Positions 8,159 to 18,627 are shown, numbered from the stretch's first letter. The stretch: 64,000 nt of DNA from Xanthomonas sp. F10 (GCF_014206815.1 NZ_JACHNP010000001.1:248001-312000); one strand, 5' to 3'. Numbers and translations are program-made. The notes: generated by a model not told the origin, from the letters alone.

Positions 8159-10054
8159 TTACTGGCGTGCGACCAGGCTGACGCCGGTGTAGGTGCTCTC
8201 GCCGACCAGCTTGATGTAGTACGTGCCGGCCTGCGGCGCGGTGAAGCGCACCGTCTCGTTGTTGCCCGGGCGGGTCGACTTGGCGTCGGCATTGCCGATG
8301 CCCGGCTCCTTGCCGAAGCTCACGTACAACGACACGTTGCCGCTGCCGCCGTAGGTGAGGAAGCTCAGCACCGCACCGGCCTTGGCCTCGAAGCTGTACA
8401 GCGCCTCGTTGCCGGCGGCGCCGGCCAGGCCCGCCACCGCCACCTTGTTGGTCAGCGCGGTGGCCGTCGGCGCGCACTGCTCGGTGGCCGGATCGCACGA
8501 CTCTTCCAGCGCCTTGTCCAGCGCGGCCTTGGCATCGACGATGCCGGTGCCGATCGGGGTGCTGGACGGGATCGACACCGGGAACGGACGCGCGGTCTGC
8601 TTGAGCAGGGTCTCCAGCGCAGCCGGGGTCAACGGCGCCTTGCCCGCGGCGATCAGGGCGCTCTGCACCAGCGCCGCCACCGCGGCCACGTGCGGCGAGG
8701 CCATCGAGGTGCCGCCCAGGCCCATATAGGTGTAGTTGCCGGAGGTCGGCGTGGTCGCACCGCTGTAGCCGTTCTGCCAGATGTAGCCGCCCGGGTTGCC
8801 GTCGACGCTGCCGCCGCCGCCGGGACCGGACAGGTCCACCTTGGCGCCATAGTTGGAGTAATAGGTAATGCCGCCGGTGATGCGGGTGGCGCCGACCGCG
8901 ATCACGTTGTCGCAGCTGGCCGGGCTGAAGTTGGCGGCGTTGGCGGTGTTGTTGCCGGCGGCCACCACCACCGTGGTGCCGCGCGACACCGCGCCGTTGA
9001 TCGCGTCCTGGGTGACGCTGTCGCAGGCGCCGCCGCCGCCCAGGCTCATGTTGATGATCTCGGCCGGGTTCTGGTTGGCCGGCACGCCGGATACGGTACC
9101 GCCCGAGGCCCAGATGATGGCGTCGGCGATGTCGGAGGTGTAGCCGCCGCACTTGCCGAGCACGCGCACCGGCAGCACGGTGGCGTTGGGCGCCACGCCG
9201 GCCATGCCGACGCCGTTGTTGGTCGCTTCGGCGACAGTGCCGGCGACATGGCTGCCGTGCCAGGAACTGTCGTCGGCGACGGAACCGGCGTAGCACTCGT
9301 TGTCGTTCTCGACCCAGTCGCCGTAGTCCAGCGCGCCCGGCACGCGCTCGTCGGTCGGACGCCGCGAGGTCGCCGCGTCGGAAATGAAGTCGTAGCCCTG
9401 CAGCAGGTTCACCGCCACGTCCGGATGGTTCGGCAGGATGCCGGTATCGAGCACCGCCACCACCACGCCGTCGCCCTTGGACACGTCCCACGCCGCCGGC
9501 GCGTTGATGCCGCCGGTGACGTTGCTGTAGTGCCACTGGTACTGCGCGTACAGAGGATCGTTGGGCACGAACTGCGGCTGCACCTGCGCCTTGGCGCGCA
9601 GCACCTCGACCGGCCGCAGCTTGGCGTCGACCTGCGCGTACTTCACCGCCGGGTCGGCGGCGATCTCGGCCACCACCTTGTCCAGGTCGGCCTTGCTCAG
9701 CTTGCCGGTCAGGCGGATCAGGTCCGCGCCGATGCCCAGGGTGCGCACGTACTCGGCACGCACGCTGGCCGCGGCCGCACGCGAGATGCCGTTGCCGCCG
9801 CCGAGGCTGGCGCGGCCCACCGCCGACTGCACCGCCGACAGCTTGGCGCTGCGGTCGCTGGCCGCGGCGGTGCCGGCGTTGTAGCGCACCAGGATGCGGT
9901 TGGAGGTCACCGCATCGGCCGGCGCGGACCTGCCCGGTTCCTTGACCGGCAGCGGCGCCGAAGCGCCGGCCGCGATCGCGCTCGAGGCTCCCAGCGACAT
10001 CGCCAGCATGGCGGCGGCGATGGCATTGATACGAAGGTTTTGCTTGTCGATCAC
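8159..10054 (-). CDS. Secreted subtilisin-like serine protease (S8) with PPC domain
   Basis: The product is 631 residues. A signal peptide (residues 1 to ~29, ending SSAIAAG) is followed by a propeptide to about 165 and an S8 catalytic domain. The catalytic triad is visible: Asp203 in VAVLDTG, His266 in HGSHVAGT and Ser450 in GTSMASPH, with oxyanion Asn368 in AAGNN. The C-terminal ~110 residues (ALYSFEAKAG...YYIKLVGE) look like a PPC (bacterial pre-peptidase C-terminal) domain, usually trimmed during maturation. The start is GTG with an upstream AGAGGA ribosome-binding site. Extracellular proteases of this type in Xanthomonas leave through the Xps system, whose operon sits next door on the same strand. 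Substrate is unknown; nutrient acquisition or virulence is inference. Confidence 0.95.
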   Translation of the reverse strand: MIDKQNLRINAIAAAMLAMSLGASSAIAAGASAPLPVKEPGRSAPADAVTSNRILVRYNAGTAAASDRSAKLSAVQSAVGRASLGGGNGISRAAAASVRAEYVRTLGIGADLIRLTGKLSKADLDKVVAEIAADPAVKYAQVDAKLRPVEVLRAKAQVQPQFVPNDPLYAQYQWHYSNVTGGINAPAAWDVSKGDGVVVAVLDTGILPNHPDVAVNLLQGYDFISDAATSRRPTDERVPGALDYGDWVENDNECYAGSVADDSSWHGSHVAGTVAEATNNGVGMAGVAPNATVLPVRVLGKCGGYTSDIADAIIWASGGTVSGVPANQNPAEIINMSLGGGGACDSVTQDAINGAVSRGTTVVVAAGNNTANAANFSPASCDNVIAVGATRITGGITYYSNYGAKVDLSGPGGGGSVDGNPGGYIWQNGYSGATTPTSGNYTYMGLGGTSMASPHVAAVAALVQSALIAAGKAPLTPAALETLLKQTARPFPVSIPSSTPIGTGIVDAKAALDKALEESCDPATEQCAPTATALTNKVAVAGLAGAAGNEALYSFEAKAGAVLSFLTYGGSGNVSLYVSFGKEPGIGNADAKSTRPGNNETVRFTAPQAGTYYIKLVGESTYTGVSLVARQ

Positions 10055-10177
10055 GTTGACGTCCTCTTCAAAGTTTCGTGGATCAGGCGACAGTTGCGGC
10101 CGTAAAAACTCCCTTTTTCGAATCCGTTGGCCGGCCCAGCCAAGGTCCTGTGGTCTGCCCCCTCAGGCCATTGCGTG

Positions 10178-10205
10178 GCGGACGGCGGCACGCGCCGCCG
10201 TCCGC
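10178..10205 (-). terminator. Strong hairpin just after the adhesin gene
   Basis: A perfect 12-bp G+C stem (GCGGACGGCGGC with its complement) and a 4-nt loop begin 7 nt past the adhesin stop codon on the minus strand. No T-run follows, so it is an atypical terminator. It separates the adhesin transcript from the subtilase gene. Confidence 0.6.
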
Positions 10206-10211
10206 AATGGA

Positions 10212-13200
10212 TCACCAGCCGAAACCGGCACCGATGCCGATGGAGCTGTCGTCGCTGCTGAAGGCACCGCCGATGGTCACGGTGGCGCGGTCGCTGAAGG
10301 CGCGCTGGTAGCCCACCGACAACGCCGACTCGCCGTTCTGGAAGCCGATGCCGGCGCCGACCCGGTTCTGGGTGCGGATGCCGGCGGCGCTGGTGGCCAT
10401 GTTGAGCATGGCCGCGCTCATCGCGCCCTGGCGGTCGATGCGACGGTCCTGGTCGCGCAACCGCGCATCGACGTCGCCGCGCAGCACCTCGAAGCTGTCG
10501 GCCATGGTGCCGAAGCGCGCATCGGTGTACGACTTGGCCGTGGCCACACCGTTGTCGAGCTGGCTCTTGTTGACCGCATCGGTGGCCTGGGTGCCGGCGG
10601 CAACGTTGGCGAGCTGGCGCTCGTTGCCGGCGCTGCCGATCGAGACCGTCTGCGCGCGATCGGCGACAGACCCCTGCCCCAGTGCCACCGCGCCCTGCGC
10701 CGTGGCGCTGGCGCCCTGGCCGAGGGCGGTGCCCGAGGCCGCGCTGACGCTGGCGCCCTCGCCCATCGCCACCGCGTTGGTCGCTACCGCCGCGATGTGG
10801 CTGTTGGCGCCCACCGCGGTGCTGCCGTCGGCGTTGACCTTGGCATTGCTGCCGATCGCGGTGTCGTTCGCGCCATGCGCATACGCGCTGCCGCCGATCG
10901 CGGTACCGGTGGCGTCGTTGGCGCGTGCGGCGGTGCCGACCGCGGTGGCGCTGGAGGCCACCGCCGTGCTTTCGCCGACCTGTGCGGTGCCGATGCTGCC
11001 GGACACCGACGCGGTCGTGGCCGTCGCCGCGGTCGCCGCTGTCTCGGTCGCAGTCCCCGGCGCCGCTTCGGTAGCCTGCGCGGCCACCGCACTGGCGCCG
11101 ACCATGCGCGCGCTGCGTGCCGCGGTGGCGCTGCCGCCGCTGCGCGCATCCAGTTCGCTGACCTTGCCGTCCAGCGCCGCCAGCGCCGCGCCGACGTTGT
11201 TGTAGCTGGCGCCCTGGATCACGTAGGTCGGCGCCACGAACACCCCTTGCGCGCCGAGCCCGGCGCCGCCGCCCAGGAACGTCGCCATGTTGCTCAGCGA
11301 CTGGTACAGCTGGCCGCCGTTGATCGCCTCGGTGCTGCCGGCGGCGACGCTGCCGGCGGTCAGGTTGACGATGCGCCGGGTGGCCGGACCGCCGCGGCCG
11401 TTGCCGCTGCCCAGCGACACGGTGTCGGCCTCGTACACCCGCGAGCCGGCACCGAGCGCGACCGCGTTGTCCGCGGAGACGCCGGCATTGGCGCCGAGCG
11501 CGACGCCGTTGCTACCGCTGTTGCGGACGAAGCTGTTGTAGCCCATCGCCACGCCGTTCTCGCCGATCGCATTGGTCTGCAGGCCGATCGCGGTGCTGCG
11601 CGCACCGGTCGCCGAGCTGCCGGCACCGCTGGCGGTGGCCCCGGCGCCGGCGGCGACGGCACCCACGCCCAGCGCGGAACTGCGCAGGCCGCTGGCGGTG
11701 GCGCCGGCACCGGCCGCCGTGCTGTCCACGCCGCTGGCGCTGGCCACCGCGGTGCCGGAACTCTGGAAGCGCGCGCTGGTGTCGCCGGCGGCGGTGGCCA
11801 CCGCGTCCAGCTGCGCCTTGTTCACCGCATCGGTGGCGTTGACCGCCGCGCCGACGTTGGTGATGCGGCGCGTGGCCGGCGCGCTGACGCCGTTGCCGCC
11901 GCCCACCGACACCACGTTGGCTTCGCTGGTGCGCGCGCCCGAGCCCAGGGCGACGCTGCCGGCGCCGCTGGCCGAGGCGTTGATGCCCAGCGCCGTGGCA
12001 TTGGTGCCGCCGTAGGCGAAGGCGTTCTGGCCGATCGCGGTGCCGCCCTGCGCGGTGGCCCAGGCGAACTGGCCGACGGAGGTGGTCTGCGCCGCGGTGG
12101 CCCAGGCCGAGGCACCGAGCGCGGTCGCGTCCTCGCCGGTGGCGCGGGCGCTGTAGCCCAACGCCGCGGCATACGCGCCGGACGCGGTGCTGCCCCAGCC
12201 CAGCGCCGAGGCGTAGTTGCCCGCCGCCGCCGCGCCGTAGCCGAACGCGCTGGTGCGGGTGCCGCTGGCGGTGCTGAAGGCACCGACCGCGGTGCTGTAG
12301 TCGCTGCCGGCGGTGGCCTTGTAGCCGTCGGCGGTGGCCTGCAGCCCGCTGGCGATGGCGCCGGCACCGCTGGCGCTGCTGAACGTGCCGCTGGCCTGCG
12401 CGCCCGCGCCCAGCGCGGTGGCGCCGGCGGCGCTGGCGGTGGTGGTGCCGTCGAGCAGCACATTGCCGTTCGCATCGGTGTAGTACAGCGAGCCGCCGAT
12501 CGCGGTGCTGGATTCGCCGGTGGCGGTGGCGTTGTAGCCGGACGCGGTGGCATAGCGGGCGCCGGCCAGCGCGCCGCTGCCGAACGCCGAGGCACCGGTG
12601 CCGTAGGCGTTGCTGGCCTCGCCGGCGGCGGTGGCGTAGGTACCTTCCACGTAGCTGCCGACATCGTCGGCCGGATCGCTGCCGCCGCTGGCCTTGAACT
12701 GCTTGCCGGTGGCATCGGCGGACTGCTTCACCGCCTCCAGCTGGGCGACGTTGACCGCGTCGGTGGCCTCGGTCCCGGCGGCGACGCTGGTGATCTGCCG
12801 CTCTTTGCCGGCGCTGCCCACCGAGACGGTGTTGTCGCGCGCCGCCTCGGAGTTCGCACCCAGGGCCACGCTGTTGACGCCGGACGCATACGCGCCGTAG
12901 CCGAACGCACTGGCGCTGTCGGCGCTGGCATAGCTGAGGCTGCCGAGCGCGCTGCTGAAGTCGGCGGTGGCGCCGGCGCCGGCGCCGAACGCGGCGCTGT
13001 TGGCGCCCGAGGCCTCGGCCGGGATCAGGCCGAAGAACGAGGTACCGCCGACCGCCACGCTTTCCTCGCCGGAGGCCACGCTGTACTCGCCCACCGCGAC
13101 GCTGCTGCTGCCGGAGGCGGTGGAGGACACGCCGACCGCGGTGCCGTAGCTGCCGGAGGCCAGCGCGCCATAGCCCAGTGCCGAGGACAGGTAGCCGGTC

Positions 13201-16200
13201 GCCTCGCTGTAGCCGCCCAGCGCGGTGGCGCCGGTGCCCGAGGCGGTGCTGCGGAAGCCGGTGGCCGTGGCCTGGTTGTCCGAGGCCACCGCTTCGTTGC
13301 CGGTGGCGGTGGAATAGGTGCCGCTGGCCTGCGCCCCGGCGCCGCTGGCGGTGGCGCCGGTCTCGCTGGCCTGGGCATTGCTGCCGATGGCGATGCTGTT
13401 CTCGCCCGCCGCCTGGCTGGCATTGCCCAGCGCGACCGCATCGACGCCGCTGGAGACGGCGTTGAAGCCGATCGCGGTCGCCCCGGCGGCCACCGCATTG
13501 GCGCCGCCGCCGAGCGCGGTGGCGCCGTCGGCGGTGGCGTTGGCCGCCTCGCCGGCGGCCAGCGCGTTGTCGCCATCGACCAGCGCGCCGGCATCGCTGT
13601 CGGCGCTGCCGCTGGCCTGGAAGTACTTGCTGGTGGTCGCTGCCGCCTGCTTCACCGCGTCCAGCTGGGCGACGTTGACCGCATCGGTGGCCTCGGTGCC
13701 GGCAGCGACATTGGTGATCTGCCGCTCCTGGCCGGCACTGCCCACCGACACGCTGTAGGCGCGGTCGGCGACCGCTCCGGCGCCCAGCGCCACCGCGTTC
13801 GCGGCGGTGGCCTCGCTGCCGGCGCCGAGGCTGATCGCGCTTTCCGCATCGGCCACGGTGTTGGTGCCGATGGCAATGGTATTGACCTGGTTGCCCAGCG
13901 CCTGGAAGCCCAGCGCCACGCTGTAGTTGCCGTAGCCGAAGGCGCCGCGGCCGACCGCGGTGGCGCTCAGCCCCGGCGCCCAGCTGTCGAAGCCGATCGA
14001 GGTGGCGCCGCTGCCGCTGGCCCACGCCCCGGTGCCGAACGCCGAAGCATTGGTGCCGGTGGCCCAGGCCGAGGTGCCGAACGCCGAGGCGCCATCGGCC
14101 GTGGCCCAGGCGTAGGCGCCGACCGCACTGGCGTCCTCGCCGCTGGCCCAGGCATTGTCGCCCTGCGCCAGGCTGTAGTTGCCGGTCGCACGCGCCTTGT
14201 AGCCGCCGGCGGTGCTGTGGTCGCCGGTGGCCTGCGCACCGTAGCCGGTGGCGGTGGCGACACTGCCGGTGGCCTGCGCGCCCGCACCGAGCGCGGTGGC
14301 GTTCTCGCCGGCATTGGCGCCGACCAGCACCGGCTTGCCGTCGGCATCGACGATCGGCTGGTTGTACTGGTCGTAGGCCTGGCCGCGGCCGCCGATGGCG
14401 GTGCCGCCGGTGCCGCTGGCGCTGCTGCCGTTGCCCAGCGCCACCGCGTCATCGCCCATCGCCGCCGCGCCGCTGCCGAACGCTGCCGCACCGGCGCCGT
14501 AGGCATTGGCCGCATCCCCGGCGGCCAGCGCGCCCTCGCCGTCGGCATAGGCGCCGACTGCGCCGCTGCCGCCATGGGCGAAGAACTTGGAGGTGCCTTC
14601 GGCGGTGGCGCGCACCGCATCCAGCTGCGCGAGGTTGACCGCATCGGTGGACTGCGTGCCCGCGGCGACGTTGACGACCTGCCGCTCGCTGCCGGCATCG
14701 CCGACCGACACCGTGTTGGCGCGGCGCGCCACCGAGTTGGCGCCCAGCGCCACGCTGTCGGCAGCAAATGCGGTGCTGTAGTAGCCGAGCGCGGTGCTGT
14801 TGGCGCCGCTGGCCCAGGACTGCGCACCCACCGCGCTGGCGAAGTCGCCCGGCGCGTAGGCGAAGTAGCCCAGCGCCGTGCTCTGCAGGCCGGAGGCCTC
14901 GGTCATGCTGCCGTTGGCGGTGGATTCGTCGCCCGAGGCGATCGCGCCGGCGCCGAACGCGGCAGCATTGGCTCCGCTGGCCTGGGTCTGCACGAACAGG
15001 CCCAGGCCCGGGATCAGATCGGCCGGACCGCCGACCGCCACGCTGCTGGTACCGGTGGCTACACTCTGCGTGCCGACCGCGGTGGCGTAGTCGCCGGTGG
15101 CATTGGCCACCGCACCGAAGGCCGATGCTTGCGCGCCGCCGGCGTAGGCGCCCACGCCCACCGCCGAGGCGGCGAACCCACCGGCATCGGCGCTGGCACC
15201 CAGCGCGGTGCCGCCGACCCCGGCGCTGGTGGCACCGGTATCCACCGCCACCCCGCTCTTGGTGATCAGCGGCTCGCCATTGGCGTCCACCGCCACGCCA
15301 CCCACCGCCACCGCCGCCGGCCCGGTGGCCTGCGCGTTGGTGCCGAAGGCGGCGCTGTTCTGTCCGGCCGCGACCGCGCCGCTGCCCACCGCGGTGGCGC
15401 CGCTGTTGAGCGCGTCGGCACCCGCGCCGAGCGCGGTGCTGCCGTTGCCGATGGCATTGGCGGCCTCGCCGGCGGCCAATGCGTCGTCGCCTTCGACGTA
15501 GGCGCCGGCATCGCTGTTGCCGGCGCTGGCCTGCAGGTACTTGCCGGCCTCCTGCAACTGCGCCACGTTGACCGCATCGGTGGCCTCGGTGCCGGCGGCG
15601 ACGCTGGTGATCTGCCGGGTCAGGCCGTTGGCCACGTCGCCGACCGACACGCTGTTGTCGCGTGCGGCATAGGAGTGCGCGCCGAGCGCGACCGCATTGG
15701 TCGGCGCCTGCTCGCGCGCGTCGTCGAGCCAAGTGCTGACCCGCGCGCCGTAGCCGATCGCGGTGGCGTCGCTGCCATTGGCCTGGCTGTCGGTGCCGAG
15801 CGCGGTGCCGTTGCTGTTGAAGGTCGAGGTCACCGCACGTGCACCCAATGCGACGCTGTCGGCGTTCCAGGCGGTGGCCTTGTAGCCCAGCGCGATGCCG
15901 CCGTCGCCGGAGGCCAGCGCGTAGCTGCCCAGCGACACCGTGCGCGGCGCGAACGAGCCGGCGCTGTGGCCGATCGCCACCGAATCGACGTTGCCCGGCA
16001 GGTTCGGGAACACGTTGGCGTTGTAGCCAAGCGCGATCGCGTAGTCGGACTGGCTCTGCGCGCCGGCGCCCAGGGCGATGCCGCCGACGCCGGTGGCGGC
16101 GGCGATGCCCATGCTGTTGCCGGCGCTGGCCGCGGCGGTGCTGACGCCACCCACGGCGACGCTGTCGGTGCCGCTGGCCAGCGCGTTCATGCCTACCGCC

Positions 16201-18446
16201 ACCGTGCTGGTGGCGGTGGCGCGCGCGCCGATGCCCATCGCCGTGGCGTAATCGCCGGCGGCGCGGGAACTGTAGCCCACCGCCGTGCCCAGGTCGCCGG
16301 CCACTTCCGACAGGCCGCCGACCGCGGTGGCGCCGTCGTTGAAGGTCTGCGCGTGATAGCCCAGCGCGGTGCTCTGCACGCCGCTGGCCGAGGTGCCGGT
16401 GCCGACCGCGGTGGTCAGCGCATCCAGCGCCTGCGCGCCGCCGCCGACCGCGGTCGCGGCCACGCCCAGGGCCTTGGTGGTCTGCTCGCGGCTGCCGACG
16501 ATGAAGCCGTCCGCGTCGTACTCGTACACCGTCGCGGTGCTGCCGATCGCGGTGGCCGAGGTGCCGGCCGCGGTGGCATCGGTGCCGACCGCGCTGGCGT
16601 GGTCGCCGCTGGCGACCGCGCCGCTGCCCAGCGCCGAGGCGCCGAGGCCGGCGGCGGTGCTGGTGGAACCCAGTGCGGTGGTGTAGTCGCCATCGGCCAG
16701 CGCATCGGCGCCGGCGGCGGTGGCCTGCTGGCCCTGCGCCAGCGCGATGCCGTCGCCGCTGCCGGCGAACAGCCGCGCGGTGCCGTCGGCCACCTGCTTG
16801 ACCGCGTCGAGCTGGTCCAGGTTCACCGCATCGGTGCCCTCGGTGCCAGCGGCGACGTTGGCGATCTGCCGCTCCTTGCCGGCAGTGCCGACTGAGACGG
16901 TATTGGCGCGCTCGGCGACCGATCCCTGGCCGAGCGCGACGCTGCCGCTGGCCGCGGCCTTGGCGCCATAGCCCAGCGCGGTGGAGTCGTCGGCCTGCGC
17001 CCAGGACGCGGCGCCGAACGCGGCGCTGGAGGCGCCGTCGGCCGAACTCAACCAGCCGACCGAGGTGGAGAAATCGCCGTTGGCCCAGGCGCCGGCGCCG
17101 AACGCGCTGCCGCCTTCGCCCTGCGCCTCGGTGGTGAACAGGCCGAGCACGCTGCCGCCGACGGCGGTGCTGGACACGCCGCTGGCGAGGCTGGAAAAGC
17201 CCACCGCCACGGCGTCGCCGCCGCTGGCGTTGGCGCCGTAGCCGAAGGCCGAGGCGAAGTCGCCGCCGGCCTGGCTGAAGCCGCCGGTGGCGGTCGCGGC
17301 CAGCCCGGTGGCGGCGGCGGAGAAGCCGGTGGCGGTGCTCTGCACGCCGTCGGCGCGCGCGGCGGTGCCAAGCGCGGTGGAGAACGCGCCATTGGCCTGC
17401 GCGCCGGCGCCGAACGCGCTGGCGCCCTGCTCGGCGGCGGTGGTAGCGCCCTCCAGCAGCACCTCGCCGTTCTCGTCGACGATCGACAGCGCACCGCCGA
17501 CCGCGGTCGCCGAGGCGCCGACGGCGGTGGCGTTGCTGCCGACCGCGGTGGCATTGCCGCCCACGGTGGTGGCGCCGCTGCCCAGCGCGCTGGCGCCGTT
17601 GCCGATGGCGTTGGCGCCTTCGCCGGCGGCGATCGCATTGGCGCCCTCGACGTAGGCGCCGGCATCGCTGGCATCGCTGCCGCTGGACTGGAAGTACTTG
17701 GCGGTGGTGTCGGCGGTCTGCCTGACCGCGTCGAGCTGCGCCACGTTGACCGCATCGGTGGCCTCGGTACCCGCGGCCACGTTGGTGATCTGGCGTTCGC
17801 CGCCGGCCTTGCCGACCGAGACGCTGTCGTCGCGGTCGGCCACCGCGTCGGCGCCCAGCGCCACGCTATTGCGTCCCTGCGCGACCGCGCTGTTGCCCAG
17901 CGCGGTGCTGTTGAAGCCGCTGGCGCTGGAGAAGCCGCCGACCGCGGTGGCGTATGCACCGGTCGCGTCGGCCGCCACGCCGACCGCGGCGCTGGCGGCG
18001 CCGGAGGCGATGCTCTCGGCGCCCAGCGCGGTCGCGCCATCGCCACTGGCGGTGCTGTAGTAGCCGAGCGCGCTGGCCTCCACGCCGCTGGCTTCGCTGA
18101 GCGTGCCGCTGGCCACGCTGCCGTCGCCGCTGGCATTGCTGGCCGCGCCGGTCGCGGTGCTCTGCGCGCCGCTGGCGTTGCTCTCGGCGCCGACCGCGGT
18201 GGCGTAGTCGCCGCTGGCACTGGCGTTGTCGCCGATCTGCAGGGCCTGCGCCTGGGCGCTGGTGGGCAGCGCCACGGCGCCGGCGCCCAGCGCCAGGGCG
18301 ATCGCGCCGGCCAGGGCCAGGCCGTGTGCGCGTGCGGCACGGCGATCGCGGACGACCGCGCCGCGCGCATCGCCGCTGGCCAGTTCCGATGCCACGACCC
18401 ACATCCCCAACGCGTTGTTCCAGACCTTGCGATAAATCCGATTCAT
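10212..18446 (-). CDS. Giant XadA/YadA-like trimeric autotransporter adhesin
   Basis: The product is 2744 residues, an outer-membrane trimeric adhesin (type Vc secretion) likely mediating attachment and biofilm. The N-terminus MNRIYRKVWNNALGMWVV is an extended signal peptide region (ESPR). A hydrophobic segment and a cleavage site follow near residue 67 (PTSAQAQA). The passenger is made of YadA-head repeats (variations of SxATAVGxxSxASG). It is interrupted nine times by neck motifs of the form ITNVAAGTEATDAVNVAQL, spaced at about 930 bp over most of the gene. The C-terminal ~70 residues form the YadA anchor, after a short coiled coil (DVDARLRDQDRRIDRQG), ending in FGW. A GAGGAG ribosome-binding site precedes the ATG. 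The frame is intact. Long repeats make assembly or copy-number error possible. xadA is the likely name, but Xanthomonas has several paralogues. Confidence 0.95.
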   Translation of the reverse strand: MNRIYRKVWNNALGMWVVASELASGDARGAVVRDRRAARAHGLALAGAIALALGAGAVALPTSAQAQALQIGDNASASGDYATAVGAESNASGAQSTATGAASNASGDGSVASGTLSEASGVEASALGYYSTASGDGATALGAESIASGAASAAVGVAADATGAYATAVGGFSSASGFNSTALGNSAVAQGRNSVALGADAVADRDDSVSVGKAGGERQITNVAAGTEATDAVNVAQLDAVRQTADTTAKYFQSSGSDASDAGAYVEGANAIAAGEGANAIGNGASALGSGATTVGGNATAVGSNATAVGASATAVGGALSIVDENGEVLLEGATTAAEQGASAFGAGAQANGAFSTALGTAARADGVQSTATGFSAAATGLAATATGGFSQAGGDFASAFGYGANASGGDAVAVGFSSLASGVSSTAVGGSVLGLFTTEAQGEGGSAFGAGAWANGDFSTSVGWLSSADGASSAAFGAASWAQADDSTALGYGAKAAASGSVALGQGSVAERANTVSVGTAGKERQIANVAAGTEGTDAVNLDQLDAVKQVADGTARLFAGSGDGIALAQGQQATAAGADALADGDYTTALGSTSTAAGLGASALGSGAVASGDHASAVGTDATAAGTSATAIGSTATVYEYDADGFIVGSREQTTKALGVAATAVGGGAQALDALTTAVGTGTSASGVQSTALGYHAQTFNDGATAVGGLSEVAGDLGTAVGYSSRAAGDYATAMGIGARATATSTVAVGMNALASGTDSVAVGGVSTAAASAGNSMGIAAATGVGGIALGAGAQSQSDYAIALGYNANVFPNLPGNVDSVAIGHSAGSFAPRTVSLGSYALASGDGGIALGYKATAWNADSVALGARAVTSTFNSNGTALGTDSQANGSDATAIGYGARVSTWLDDAREQAPTNAVALGAHSYAARDNSVSVGDVANGLTRQITSVAAGTEATDAVNVAQLQEAGKYLQASAGNSDAGAYVEGDDALAAGEAANAIGNGSTALGAGADALNSGATAVGSGAVAAGQNSAAFGTNAQATGPAAVAVGGVAVDANGEPLITKSGVAVDTGATSAGVGGTALGASADAGGFAASAVGVGAYAGGAQASAFGAVANATGDYATAVGTQSVATGTSSVAVGGPADLIPGLGLFVQTQASGANAAAFGAGAIASGDESTANGSMTEASGLQSTALGYFAYAPGDFASAVGAQSWASGANSTALGYYSTAFAADSVALGANSVARRANTVSVGDAGSERQVVNVAAGTQSTDAVNLAQLDAVRATAEGTSKFFAHGGSGAVGAYADGEGALAAGDAANAYGAGAAAFGSGAAAMGDDAVALGNGSSASGTGGTAIGGRGQAYDQYNQPIVDADGKPVLVGANAGENATALGAGAQATGSVATATGYGAQATGDHSTAGGYKARATGNYSLAQGDNAWASGEDASAVGAYAWATADGASAFGTSAWATGTNASAFGTGAWASGSGATSIGFDSWAPGLSATAVGRGAFGYGNYSVALGFQALGNQVNTIAIGTNTVADAESAISLGAGSEATAANAVALGAGAVADRAYSVSVGSAGQERQITNVAAGTEATDAVNVAQLDAVKQAAATTSKYFQASGSADSDAGALVDGDNALAAGEAANATADGATALGGGANAVAAGATAIGFNAVSSGVDAVALGNASQAAGENSIAIGSNAQASETGATASGAGAQASGTYSTATGNEAVASDNQATATGFRSTASGTGATALGGYSEATGYLSSALGYGALASGSYGTAVGVSSTASGSSSVAVGEYSVASGEESVAVGGTSFFGLIPAEASGANSAAFGAGAGATADFSSALGSLSYASADSASAFGYGAYASGVNSVALGANSEAARDNTVSVGSAGKERQITSVAAGTEATDAVNVAQLEAVKQSADATGKQFKASGGSDPADDVGSYVEGTYATAAGEASNAYGTGASAFGSGALAGARYATASGYNATATGESSTAIGGSLYYTDANGNVLLDGTTTASAAGATALGAGAQASGTFSSASGAGAIASGLQATADGYKATAGSDYSTAVGAFSTASGTRTSAFGYGAAAAGNYASALGWGSTASGAYAAALGYSARATGEDATALGASAWATAAQTTSVGQFAWATAQGGTAIGQNAFAYGGTNATALGINASASGAGSVALGSGARTSEANVVSVGGGNGVSAPATRRITNVGAAVNATDAVNKAQLDAVATAAGDTSARFQSSGTAVASASGVDSTAAGAGATASGLRSSALGVGAVAAGAGATASGAGSSATGARSTAIGLQTNAIGENGVAMGYNSFVRNSGSNGVALGANAGVSADNAVALGAGSRVYEADTVSLGSGNGRGGPATRRIVNLTAGSVAAGSTEAINGGQLYQSLSNMATFLGGGAGLGAQGVFVAPTYVIQGASYNNVGAALAALDGKVSELDARSGGSATAARSARMVGASAVAAQATEAAPGTATETAATAATATTASVSGSIGTAQVGESTAVASSATAVGTAARANDATGTAIGGSAYAHGANDTAIGSNAKVNADGSTAVGANSHIAAVATNAVAMGEGASVSAASGTALGQGASATAQGAVALGQGSVADRAQTVSIGSAGNERQLANVAAGTQATDAVNKSQLDNGVATAKSYTDARFGTMADSFEVLRGDVDARLRDQDRRIDRQGAMSAAMLNMATSAAGIRTQNRVGAGIGFQNGESALSVGYQRAFSDRATVTIGGAFSSDDSSIGIGAGFGW

Positions 18447-18513
18447 CGACGACTGCTCCTCAATTCGGCTGGTTTTTGGTCAAAAAGCCACCCTCGCCCG
18501 GCGTTCCGGCCGG

Positions 18514-18534
18514 CCGACCCCCTGTCGGTTTTTT
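18514..18534 (+). terminator. Plus-strand intrinsic terminator candidate in the adhesin leader
   Basis: A 5-bp stem (CCGAC...GTCGG) is followed by six T on the plus strand, that is, antisense to the adhesin 5' untranslated region. It could stop antisense transcription into the adhesin gene. The stem is short and support is weak. Confidence 0.3.
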
Positions 18535-18627
18535 GGTGCCGCACGTCCCGACCGGGACGCGAGAGGCTCACGCCTGTCGCTGCTCGGAGCTGTAGATGAA
18601 CCGAGGTGGAATGCGGAACTGACTCGA

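Noticed and set aside
9894-16895. A 2333-codon open reading frame on the plus strand
   Set aside because: It is antisense to the adhesin gene. Repeated Ala/Gly/Ser codons in the adhesin leave few stop codons on the other strand. The translation is low-complexity and begins inside the subtilase gene.
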